A stretch of DNA of 64,000 bases from Paraphysoderma sedebokerense (taxonomy: Eukaryota; Blastocladiomycota; Physodermatomycetes; Physodermatales; Physodermataceae): assembly GCA_025602915.1 (NCBI GenBank), contig JAHLJZ010000026.1, forward strand, positions 124,001 through 188,000. Reading direction: 5' to 3'. A program made the position numbers and the translations under genes. Below are positions 55,068 to 64,000 of the stretch, piece after piece. A model generated the notes under the pieces. The model was not told the origin of the DNA. It made no database searches and was given only the letters and a program-made list of their open reading frames with translations. The stretch's first letter is position 1. Each line of letters starts with the position of its first letter.

Positions 55068-58000
55068 CTACATCTTTTCAAATTTCACGGGTGAAGGTGA
55101 CGATGACGTTATCGGGATGGACATTGGTATCGGTACAATTAGAACAGGACCATCTGATGCAAGAAACGGCGATGGGGCGGATGACGATGGAAACGGTGAA
55201 GATGGTTGGGTAGAGTTTATGGTGGAGGATGGTATAGTAGAAAAGTAGGTGGAGGATGATCCCGACGAGGACGAGGTGGATGATTGCGGGTTAGAAACAA
55301 AGAGTGATGACAAGGACGGAGGGGACGGTGAGTTTAATGGTGAAGAGCGGGAAGGGAAAGGAGGAAGAGGGGGTAGTGGGTATGGAAAAGGGGGGATCTG
55401 ATGAGGTTGAGAGGTTGATGGAGATTGGGAGGAAGAAAATGAAGTTTGAGAAGGTGGGGGTTGTAAAAGTGGTGAAGACGAAGGAACGAGGTAGATTTTG
55501 TTGTGGTATTTGGACTATAAATTGAATATTGAGGAATGAATCATACATTAGCAGTCGAAAAATAATACTGGGATGTGGTGAATTAGCGAATAGGTACCTT
55601 GAACAAACTGTCACAGACAGCAACTCCCATGTCCCAATTTCTGATACTCAATCCTGCCCGGCGTAACACCGGTACACCCCAACTGGACTTGGACAGGTCT
55701 GCAGATGTGAAAAGGTGGTACGATAAATGGACTGTAGCGTCTTGCAATTGGGGGTTGTCTGACAGTTGGTCGGATGCAAGGGTGGAGGATACGGAGGACA
55801 AAGGATTTCGTGAAGAGGATGAGGAAGGTATGAGAAACTGAGTCATGGTCTATTTTAATGTTATGGGACAGAAGAAAAGGATATAGAATTAATTGAAAAC
55901 GGTCGGTATCGAAAAATATAGTCAAAAGAAGATATACCGTCATCTGACTGTTAGGAGAGAGGGACAAGCAAGGGGGACACATTTGATCCGAAGAGCCTTT
56001 TATATATTTCCGCAGCATACTATTGGAAGGTACCAAATTAAGCCTACATTCACAGAAAAACAGCCGAAAAAAAAACTCGATTTAATATCTGGAGATCAAA
56101 GATATCTGATTCAGTATTTACAAACCTTTCTTCACTATCAGATTCATTCAGTTGGAACGTAACTTTTGCCATTAATTCTTGCATATTCTCCGAGTCAGCC
56201 AAAATATCCGAATCGTGTGAAAAGTCCGATTTGAGTTCAGTGGACTGCCATTCAGAATGCGTCAACGCATGAAGAAAATCGGAAAGCCATGGGTACGAAT
56301 ATTCAACTGGATGGATGTTAGACAGACTGGGAATCTTTCGGGCATAGTAGAAACGCGTGAATGTTAGACGACTGAATGTCTCGATGCAGTAAAATGGGTT
56401 TTTGAATCAAAAATATCCAAACCTGCACAACGACACCCTCCCTGCTCACTTCCGGTACGCTATGTTTGCCGGATTGATCTTGTTGTTCAACGATTTGCTT
56501 CAATCGATTCATGCCATAGTCGTTCAATGACGATCCGGTATGAATTCCAGGAACTGAAGGAATCAGCATTGCCTAATGACAATCCATGGGAACGTAGAAA
56601 TGATGGAGATAATTTACCGCGAGTAAAAAGTTAGTCGTGTATCGAGATTGGCCGCAGACGTGAAGAGAATTAACACCGACTCTGCACTCTCCGAAATCGT
56701 ACTTTTCCAATCGTTTTCTCCACTCATCCACCGTTTCATCCCTATAAGAATCGAGGTACTGTAATAACATTCTTTCGAAATCGGACGATGGGCTGTGCTG
56801 TAATGCATCAGATGTAGCGGGAGGTGTGCTGGGTGACTTGAAATGAAGGAAAGGAGTGGTGTAAATGGCCAATGTTTTCGACCTAGGAAGCGGAAATGAC
56901 GATGAGGTTATTGTATTTTGCAGGAATAGGAAATAAAAAGCTTGAACAAAAGTAAACAGTCATGATCAAGTCAGAACTTTATCAGTACCTCCAATCATGC
57001 TCAATCAAATTTCCTGTATGGATCACAACTTTGATAGAGTCATCGCTGAATAGCAATATCATCATCTAGGACCACATATCTAGTTAATGTTTTGAACAGA
57101 TGACGGTTGAATTAGACAAACCAACCTTGGTATTATGACTGCCTAACGGCGGTGGCTGAATTTGAATGAGATTTGGTTTTACATGTGCCCTAGAGTTGCT
57201 GGCTTTGGCCTCATCAGATTCTGTCAATGTTTCAAGTTTTTCGTATGCAACGGTCACATCAGTCGTGGAGGAGGGGAGGATTGACAAGAACCAAAGAGGT
57301 TCGATGGTGTGCGTGAATTGGAGGGTGGCGACCAAATCTGGCCCGGCATTCTAAAGGGCGAGTTATTGAATTGAACATGCAGTATATTGAATCAACCCGC
57401 TGAAAACTCACATTGGAATCATTTCCATATTCGCCACTTTTACCTTGTAAAATGTCTTGAATGGAGCAGGTCAAGTTGGAATGAGGGCCGTGTGGTTTCT
57501 GGAATGGGGCCAAGCGACACGGTTAGATGAAAAGAGCCAAGAAAGATCAAGTTTCGAAATAAGAATCGTACATTATTGAAGTCCTGATGCTTGGATAATT
57601 GAAGGCCCGATGGATAGAGAGAAACCGGAGGAATGACAAGGGGTGGTGGTTGAGGTTCCGGAGGAGTATCGAGATCAATGGGTTCATTGGGTGTTGGGGG
57701 TTGATTTTTTTCGATTTTAAGAGGGGATTCTCGGGAGGGCGAGTTGAGAAGAGAATTGGGAGGGAAGGTAGAATTTCTAGTGGAAGAGGATTTGCTGAAT
57801 TTAGGAAATTTGGAAGGGGGTGCAGTGAGAGAAGGGGAGCGATGGTATGGACGGGATGGAGTAGGAGCGAGTTTGACGCTGACAATCTCTATATCGTCGT
57901 CGTCGTCGTCGTCGTCGTCAAGAACCACAGCGAGGGGACGGGAGGGTTGAGTGACGCTGACGATTTGGATATCATCATCATCATCAGAGGATTCGTCGTC

Positions 58001-58084
58001 GGAGGAGGAGAGGAGCGAGATGACTGGAGGAGGGAGGTGATTGTGGTGGTGGTGGTTGTGACTGTGGTTGTGGTGGTGGTTCAT
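55068..58084 (-). CDS. TDP1: TDP1-like (tyrosyl-DNA phosphodiesterase) protein with N-terminal SIM cluster
   Basis: Start ATG 58084; about nine exons. The N-terminus is His-rich, then has SUMO-interaction-like cores each beside acid: PPVISLLSSSDDE, DDDIQIVSV, DDDIEIVSV and EPIDLDTPPEP. The TDP1 fold follows: GSHNTK (about 57130) joined to MMILLFSDDSIKVVIHTGNL and IEHDW (about 57066-56990), then the TTPFLHFKSP exon. Next is LLQYLDSYRDETVDEW with YDFGECR spliced to AMLIPSVPGIHTGSS, and finally HLFTSADLSKSSWGVP with IRNWDMGVAV. TDP1 removes topoisomerase I remnants from DNA 3' ends using two HKN motifs. Here the first motif reads N-T-K where the family has H-T-K (GTHHTK), the Asn of TSANLS is Asp, and no second HxK is seen where expected. 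The C-terminus (KIYLVPSSS to the stop) is Ser/Pro-rich and lacks the usual tryptophan-rich ending. Exons at 55850-56150 are uncertain. Confidence 0.75.
57896..57919 (-). repeat. Trinucleotide (GAC)n run encoding poly-Asp beside a SIM
   Basis: An uninterrupted run of GTC on the plus strand (GAC on the coding strand) encodes aspartates immediately before IEIVSV in the TDP1-like protein. A second short ATC/GAT run near 57972 precedes IQIVSV. Such runs are slippage-prone, so Asp number may vary between strains. Confidence 0.75.
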
Positions 58085-58528
58085 TCAGAGTGCATTCTTT
58101 GCAGTGAGCAGTGAGCAGTGGTATCCTGTGTGTGTGTGCAGAGTGGAGTATAAGTAGAGAAGAGGGAATGTCGACGGAATATCACGCTACGGCAACACAA
58201 CGGTGCGCGTCCGTGTGTTGTCTGTTGAATGTAGGATAGGGTGTGTGGTATGTGGGAGTGGAATATCACACTCCTGCCGTGTGCCATCAGACAGATATAG
58301 GTAGTGAGTGCGCAGTGAGTGAGTGAGTATGTGATGGATAAGGGAATGTGATGGATAAGGGAATGTCGCTGCTTGCTGGCTGCTTCTGCCACTGCTCTAC
58401 TTGCTACAACTGCTCGGCAACAGTGAATGCTGCGTGCTTGCTCTCTTCACTCTTCACTCTTCACTCTTTGCTCTTTACTCAACTTACGCTCACTCCCGCT
58501 GACCTCCCTTTGCACCCTCCCTCCCGCA
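58085..58528. promoter_or_regulatory. Divergent promoter between TDP1-like and CEP152-like genes
   Basis: 444 bp between two start codons. It contains short local duplications: GTGATGGATAAGGGAAT twice at about 58331-58366, GTGAGCAGT repeats near 58108, and a CTCTTCACT tandem at about 58440-58470. The ATG at 58427 is in frame with the plus-strand gene. I prefer 58529, because the sequence between is this simple repeat and reads like 5' UTR. Confidence 0.45.
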
Positions 58529-61500
58529 ATGCTCTCTCACCACCACCAACACCACACCCACAACACTCACAGCAACCTCAACCACAACCACCCTCATCGC
58601 CCGCCCCTCCTCCCCGACACTCCCTCGCCCTTCATCCTCCACAACCAACCACAATCCCTTCCCTCCTCTCCCTCAAAACCACTCCTCCCAGACTACCTCT
58701 CCACCACCATCAACAACAACAACAACAACAACAACAACAACGACGACCAACAAATCGACCAACACATCCCAAACCTCTCGGTCGTCTCGGCCGATCTGTC
58801 CTCGGACATTGAAAACCATTCTTCTCACTCATTCCAATCTCAATCCCTCCCCGACCCTCGGCACAATGAAATCAACCTCAACGACATTGAAGAGCAAAAT
58901 AGGCAGGCCGAATTGCAGCAACTGCTCTTGGAAATGGACGACAATATCTCCAACGAAAGCTTTGAACAACAGCAACAACCACAGCAACAACAACCACCCT
59001 CCACTTCCTCCCACCTCCTAAATCACATTCTAGATCACTCGCCAATTCACACTGCAGATAATCAAGAGCAAACTCAAAACCTTGTCTATCAACAGCAATA
59101 CTCTTTAACCTCCCCACCCCAAACGCACCTTCAATCACCTCAGGCCCACGTCGCAATCTCCTCTCCTATCAGCACCCCTTACTCGATCAACCACTCCCAC
59201 TCAAATGACTACCGCCCCTCCCCTCATTCGAGTCCGATCGTTCAAGAACTGAGTCTGCAAGATATGGATCACCCACAGAATGAATCTCCGCAACCCCACC
59301 TCGACCAAATTTTACACCTTCCTCATCACGAAGAAAACGAAGACGGCGATAACGAATTCAAACGATTATTAAACGAAATGGACCATCAACAAGAACTTGA
59401 ATTCTCACCCGACCATTCAGCTGATTTTGACAGAGATCATGATAGCATACTGCACAATGACCAATTGAATCATTCACTGCCATCAAATCATTTACCTGAC
59501 CCCATGTCATCAGGCATTAGACAAAGAGATGTGAGCTACCTCGGTCGATCAATAGGAGATAGTAACCAAAAAGTCGCTCAACAGCTACAACAGCAATATG
59601 AAAATGCGTTAAAGGAGCTACAGGAACAATACAATCAAAATCTGGGCAACATGCAGGTATTAACAGTTTTCCCACTCCCTTTCCTCCACCCTTGCCCGGC
59701 TAATTTTTCAATGAAAACCAACTTGGGGCCTTTCTTATGTATAAATCTAGAAAATCGAACGCGAAAAATACCTAACCCTCCAAACACAGTTCAACACGCT
59801 CCAAAATGAACTCGACAGCCTTCGCTCTTCTAATCATCAACTCTCCCAACTGCGATCCGCCATGGAACAGGAAAAGGAACTCGACATTCTCAACCTCCGC
59901 AGGGAAATTCTATCGCAAAAGGAAAAACAACTCAAAGAAATGAGAAAGGAATTTAATATGGAGAAGGAAGAATTGGCGAATAGATACAAGGATGAATTGT
60001 CATTTCGTGAAAAGGAATTTGAAAGTACGAGGAAACGGTTGTTGGATGATTTGGACAAATTCAAAAATCAATTGGAAGAGAGAAACAGAGAGATTTGCAG
60101 CCTCAAGCAGCAATCGCAAATGAAACCACTCACGAATGATTTCAGTCAACAATTCTCACCTCCCCCTGCAGTCGCGTCCTTGAACATGAACCAACTTTTC
60201 ATTTCTGAATCTTCCTCGCTAAACCCCGACAAAATCAAAGCCGACCTCATCCGACTCATCAAAGATTGGAATGGCATCACTACTCCTCACACTGAACTAA
60301 CCATCTCTGAAATTATCGAGATTTTACATGGTCAAATCGATTACGACAATCATATCCTGACGAAATTGAAAGCCGACATGAAATCGCAGCAATCCAAGAT
60401 CAAGGACCTGACAGAATCTCTTGACGAGACGACTTGTCAGATCCAACAATTATCGGACGAAAACAAACAGTTGCGGTCGACACAGTCCTCGCATCTCGAT
60501 CGAATCCAGACGTTGGAATCCCAAATCGCAGTTGAACAAGCTTCCAAAAATCAACTCATCGAATCTCACGCCAAAGAACTGAAAACCTCGACCGAAAACG
60601 TAAAATCACAATACACTAAAGCTTACGATGTGGCCCTGACTAAACTGAAAACGGAGTTTGGCAAGGAAGTGGAGAAAGTTGAGAGTAGATTTAAACAGCG
60701 GTTTGACACAGAGGTACAAGCCAGAATGAAGGAGGTCGAAGACAAGTGGAGGAATGAAGTAAAGTTGACAGAGACCAATATGCAAGAACAAGTAAATAGA
60801 GTGGAGAGCGAGAAGGAAGAACTGTCACGGCAAGAGAAAGAGAAAGTGGCAGAATATGAGGTTGGTTTCATCGACATCGAAACAAGGATATCTAATAATC
60901 CTTGGAATTTCTCACTTCATGTTCTGACTTTTACTTCTCTCATTTTCACCCTTTGGCATCGTTTGTCTTCATTAATGTCCAGGCAACTCTCGCTCAATTG
61001 AGACAAACCATCGCAACTCTCAAAACACAACACGAGGAAACGATTCAGTCTCTTCAATCCAGATTCCAAAAGTCAAAGGAAAGTTTGGTGAATAAATTAA
61101 AAATTCAGTATTTAAATACATTGAAAGGAATGAAAGAAGATATTAGGGACAGTAAAGAACGAGGTTTGTAAATTGCTTCTCTATTTTGAGTGAAAGGTTG
61201 TCTGGAAGACGAACGTACCAGTAGCTTTCGCTCCTTTCTCCAAGACTTTGTGTTGTTAAGGCTTGACTGGCGTTTTCTATTAATGTTTAAAATTCAATTG
61301 AATGTACGTAGGAAACGAACGAATGGAAATCGAATGGAAAAAACGAAAATCCCGACTTGAAGAACAATACGAATCAAAGTACTGTTCCTTTTCATTCTCT
61401 CCTTGTGCTCTGCTGTTTTTGTTTAAATTCTAATGATACTCTCTTCCCACCCTTTCTTTTCCCCCTGCACACCAGAATTCTCGAACTCAAAAAGGCGTAC

Positions 61501-61608
61501 GAAACAGAATTAAATAGGTTACGCAAATTACTCTACGACGATTCTAGGACGCATTCTGTCGGATCCGGAGTTGGAAGTACCTCGAGAAGATCAAAATATT
61601 ATAATTAA
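58529..61608 (+). CDS. Coiled-coil protein, CEP152/Asterless-like
   Basis: Start chosen at ATG 58529 (MLSHHHQHHTHNTHSN). Exons: 58529 to about 59654, about 59750-60858, about 60981-61163, about 61311-61378 and about 61476-61608. The N-terminal 370 residues are His/Asn/Gln-rich and acidic, with a poly-Asn run coded by (AAC)n at about 58712-58741. Two related helices occur there: AELQQLLLEMDDNIS and EFKRLLNEMDHQQELE. The rest is a long coiled coil. Two segments recall CEP152, the PLK4-recruiting centriole scaffold. AELQQLLLEMDD resembles its N-terminal KELQQLLTDLPHD. LKIQYLNTLKGMKEDIRDSKERG resembles its C-terminal [27 protein letters not shown]. This is remembered similarity in a coiled-coil protein, so identity is moderate. 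Length is about 880 residues against about 1,650 in humans. A centriole role would suit a flagellated cell. Confidence 0.6.
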
Positions 61609-61974
61609 TTTAACGACTGAAGAGAAACAATATAGAAACCGTCATTTTCCGAAATTCATATGATTTCAATTCGAAACAATACGAAAACGACAAACGGGAA
61701 TGAGGAATTGTGTCTAGAATATTATTTTCCGTATGTTAAATCCCAGAAGGGTTGAACGTTAGAAAACTAGATAACTGAACTGCAGATGATTTAAATGAAT
61801 TTTTGCTTATCAATCATTTAGATAACATTGGTTGTAAATAACATAACTGAGGATTTTATAATGACAAGACCGAGATGTAAATAAACATTCACATTTATTT
61901 TGATCTGGAATAGATTTTTTATTTAGCATGGATTTTGGCGGTTCCTTATTTGCTATATTTTTCGTGCTGTTGTA
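61609..61974. other. 3' flank of the CEP152-like gene
   Basis: AT-rich, with AATAAA at 61880-61885, 272 bp past the stop, as a possible poly(A) signal. No gene was recognised. A minus-strand frame beginning near 62127 reads through this region into the repeat array and is not a gene. Confidence 0.4.
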
Positions 61975-62785
61975 ATTCTGGTGTCGCATCCGGAATGGAA
62001 TCGGCGGACCAAAATTCACGCATTTTCGTAGATAGCAGAATCTATACAACATAGGTTTATGGCGTTGCTGAAGTTTGATACATCCAATTTCACAATACCA
62101 TCCATGACCGACATAGCTTTGCACCATTCATGAGAAATAAGTGTATCGTTTTTACATCACTCTTATTGAATGATATGGTCTGGGAATCTGGTATGGAATG
62201 GCGGACAAAAATACATGCTTTTTCGTGCGATAACAGAATCAACAAAAACCGTATTCCATGGACGGACAAAAATGCACGCATTTTCATGACATGACAGAAT
62301 CTATACAAAAAAGTCTTACGACGTCGCTGAATTCTGTTACATACGTTTTGATATCAACAGCTCTAACCACCATAGCCTGTACCCATGACAGAAATTAAGA
62401 TACCAGCATTACCCAGTTCCTTGTAATGGATACGAGTTCGCATTCGGAATGCAATTTGCGGACAAAAATTCACGCATTTTCGTGACATAACAAATCGATA
62501 CAAAATAATCTTATGACGCTACGAATTTTTATTACATACAAATTGATATTTACACCTCTGATCAACATATAGTGTAAAGTTGCAAGCGTATTCGACATTA
62601 TCTTTGCTACGTTCCTCGTAATGAATGATATGTGTTCCCATCAGGAATGGAATCGGCGGACAAAAATTCAATCATTTTCGTGACATAACAGAATTACTAC
62701 TTTGCACTTTTCCCAAGAAATAACAGTATCGCTTTCACATCACTCTTGCCGGAGGATCTGGTCTCGCATTCAGAATAAGGCTCGG
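61975..62785. repeat. Array of diverged ~200 bp repeats
   Basis: The core GGAATCGGCGGACAAAAATT, continuing CACGCATTTTCGTGACATAACAGAATC, recurs. Units begin near 61992, 62195 (shortened), 62250, 62446 and 62644, and a sixth start is visible near 62770. Full units also share a second half (TCTTATGACGTCGCTGAAT, TTACATAC.TTTGATAT, then CATGA.A.AAATAA.GTATCGCTTTCACATCACTCTT). Copies differ by roughly 10-25 percent by eye and carry indels. The family is not recognised: a tandem satellite or a decayed non-autonomous element. Confidence 0.75.
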
Positions 62786-62788
62786 AGA

Positions 62789-63248
62789 GGTCGGATGTTA
62801 GACCGGAGACCAACTCAGATCCTCCCCAATTAAAGCAACGTCCTTACCTGCAAGAGGTTCAACTGCATTGTCATAAAGAACTCTTCTTCCAACCGAACAA
62901 CAGATTCTTTCAAACCGGAATTTGCTAGGTTAGATTTCCATATTGTTTTGTCATATAAATAAATCATTGACAAAAGACAGTATGACCAAAAAAAGAAAAC
63001 TCAATTCTACCCCAACTAAAAAACAGATTGATACGGTTGGAATTCTTGGAAAGTTAAGCAGTTGTTCTAGTTGGGGAAGATTTGAGCTTCTTTTTTGTCA
63101 TATTGTCTTTTGTCCATGATTATTATATGACAAAACAATATGGAAAATCCAACCTAAAAAATTTTCGGTCCAATCGGTCTACACATGTCCACACCATGCC
63201 AGCCTTCAGGTGACCGTGACCAATCATCGGTAGGTCTAACAGCAGACC
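62789..63248. repeat. Outer inverted 16-mers GGTC-N8-GACC flanking the foldback
   Basis: GGTCGGATGTTAGACC (62789-62804) and the reverse complement of 63233-63248 (GGTCTGCTGTTAGACC) match at 14 of 16 positions. Each 16-mer also begins GGTC and ends GACC, a small hairpin in itself, and CGGAGAC occurs next to both. They may mark the ends of a larger element containing the foldback, or the remains of one. Confidence 0.45.
62914..63171. mobile_element. Foldback/MITE-like element with ~95 bp inverted arms
   Basis: The left arm (about 62926-63019) contains TTTCCATATTGTTTTGTCAT, AATCATTGACAAAAGACAGT and CCCCAACTA. The right arm (about 63068-63156) is its reverse complement with few differences. About 48 bp of loop lies between. 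Weaker symmetry continues outward (CCGGAATTTGC on the left, CCGAAAATTTT in reverse on the right). TA flanks GGTT...AACC on both sides, as a Tc1/mariner-type insertion would leave. No coding capacity. Likely a non-autonomous DNA transposon or a hairpin-forming repeat. Confidence 0.75.
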
Positions 63249-63261
63249 GTTCGGAGACTTA

Positions 63262-63395
63262 CAGGGATCTCATTCTCAATTCGGCTTGATTTGATTCTTG
63301 CCACTTTGGCCAATCTAATAGTTTACGGAATTGTTGGATAGAATTTAGTTCTGGATCCTTTTCAAATATCGCCGACTTAATTGCATTGTATATCA
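63262..63395 (-). mobile_element. Ty1/copia retrotransposon pol fragment (fossil)
   Basis: The minus strand encodes a short stretch ending DWPKWQESNQAELRMRSL. It resembles the P.W..A...EL..L motif at the start of the Ty1/copia reverse transcriptase region, preceded by a helix like those found there. Only this piece of pol is visible. No LTRs, integrase or RNase H were recognised in the window. The element is broken and fragmentary. It lies directly beside the foldback and outer inverted repeats, which suggests a nest of repeats. Age cannot be judged without other copies. Confidence 0.5.
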
Positions 63396-63580
63396 GATCC
63401 GTGGACAGAATCGCCGAGAGTGGAGACTCCGAGACTGGAAGACGCGTAGAAAAGAAGGCGAAAAATATTGCGGACCCGAGTCAAAAGTTCACTGGATCCA
63501 ATCTATGCTTCGTTCTCGACATTCTTCGACGTTTACCCCCCAAAAACTCCATACTTTCACTACAACGCACCAATATTTAG

Positions 63581-63770
63581 TCACCCTTTCTACAAATCGT
63601 TCTCAAACAACGTATTCTGAGGTCAAAAGTCAAGGAACAACAAGGACACAAGATTGACAAAACCCGACGATCTATCCTGTCAATGATTTCACCAGAAAAA
63701 TTATCCAATTTTCTCAGTCAACTTACATTTTCGGCACCTGTGTCAGGATTTATCGATTTCTGTGATGGAT
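63581..63770 (+). CDS. Possible exon of an unrecognised gene running off the window
   Basis: An open stretch bounded by ATATTTAG (acceptor-like, ends 63580) and GTATGT (donor-like, starts 63771) reads FLQIVLKQRILRSKVKEQQG, then HKIDKTRRSILSMISPEKLS, then NFLSQLTFSAPVSGFIDFCD. Composition is protein-like and amphipathic. No family is recognised. An ATG within it at 63683 could be a start instead. The neighbouring sequence upstream (63386-63580) is also largely open. The remaining bases to 64000 show nothing I can identify. Confidence 0.25.
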
Positions 63771-64000
63771 GTATGTATTACAAATCAAAAATCTTTTCCT
63801 TCTTGCTCTATCTATTCCGAATTTGTGATCTCCCCCTCCACTGTCTCTATTGTCTCTACAGTTTGATCTACATCGTTTGTTATATAACCCAAAATCAATC
63901 ATACTAACTCTACTTCTTCCAATTACCTGATTCTTGGTTCCTGGTTCTTGTTTATTTATTTTATATACCGGATATCACCCTTCAATGCATTCCACCACAA

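Noticed and set aside
57599-58114. Plus-strand ORF of 171 residues opposite the TDP1-like N-terminus
   Set aside because: Poly-Val/Gly/Arg composition is the reverse reading of His/Asp/Pro codons. The minus-strand frame carries SIMs and joins TDP1 exons.
61810-62308. Minus-strand ORFs of 105 and 72 residues
   Set aside because: Both lie within the ~200 bp repeat array and recur in a similar form in each copy. No coding evidence.

Overview
This is a gene-dense eukaryotic nuclear window with many short spliceosomal introns, mostly 44-100 nt, with GT-AG ends and TACTAAC-like branch sites. Thirteen genes are recognised. Flagellar genes (CFAP70, DLEC1/CFAP81, an outer-arm dynein heavy chain and a CEP152-like centriole protein) lie among fungal-style genes (IML1, LEO1, a Mi-2/Mit1-type CHD remodeller, a GRAM-TBC RabGAP). 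This points to a zoospore-forming, chytrid-grade fungus or a close opisthokont relative. The species cannot be named from the sequence. Layout: 0.1-20.7 kb is a block of ciliary genes: CFAP70 (-), DLEC1 (-) and a DNAH5/8-type dynein heavy chain (+). DLEC1 and the dynein gene diverge from one 483 bp promoter interval. 21.1-28.6 kb holds LEO1 (-) and IML1/DEPDC5 (+), divergent across 220 bp that carries two CACGTGAC E-boxes exactly 21 bp apart. 28.8-34.5 kb holds a RING-BRCT-BRCT protein of the BRCA1/BARD1 family (+) and a PH-domain protein (+). 34.8-40.5 kb is a CHD remodeller (-) with three predicted chromodomains, two PHD-like modules and zinc knuckles. 41.3-54.6 kb holds a receptor-like multi-pass membrane protein with a very long charged tail, a protein kinase with DFS in place of DFG, and a TBC1D8/9-type RabGAP (all +). 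55.1-61.6 kb is a divergent pair: a TDP1-like protein (-) whose visible catalytic motifs are substituted, and a coiled-coil protein resembling CEP152 (+). 61.6-64 kb is repeat territory: an array of about 200 bp diverged repeats, a foldback/MITE-like palindrome, a Ty1/copia fossil fragment and one possible unrecognised exon. Functionally the window links axoneme assembly (CFAP70, DLEC1, dynein, probably CEP152), nutrient/TORC1 signalling (IML1), chromatin and transcription (LEO1, CHD), DNA repair (BRCA1/BARD1-like, TDP1-like) and membrane traffic (RabGAP). The main items for a second look are the TDP1-like protein with altered catalytic motifs and an N-terminal SUMO-interaction cluster, the BRCA1/BARD1-type protein without ankyrin repeats, the three-chromodomain CHD, the in-frame TAG in CFAP70, and the terminal repeat cluster. 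Gene models were built by eye from reading frames, splice motifs and remembered family sequences. Exon ends are approximate unless stated.
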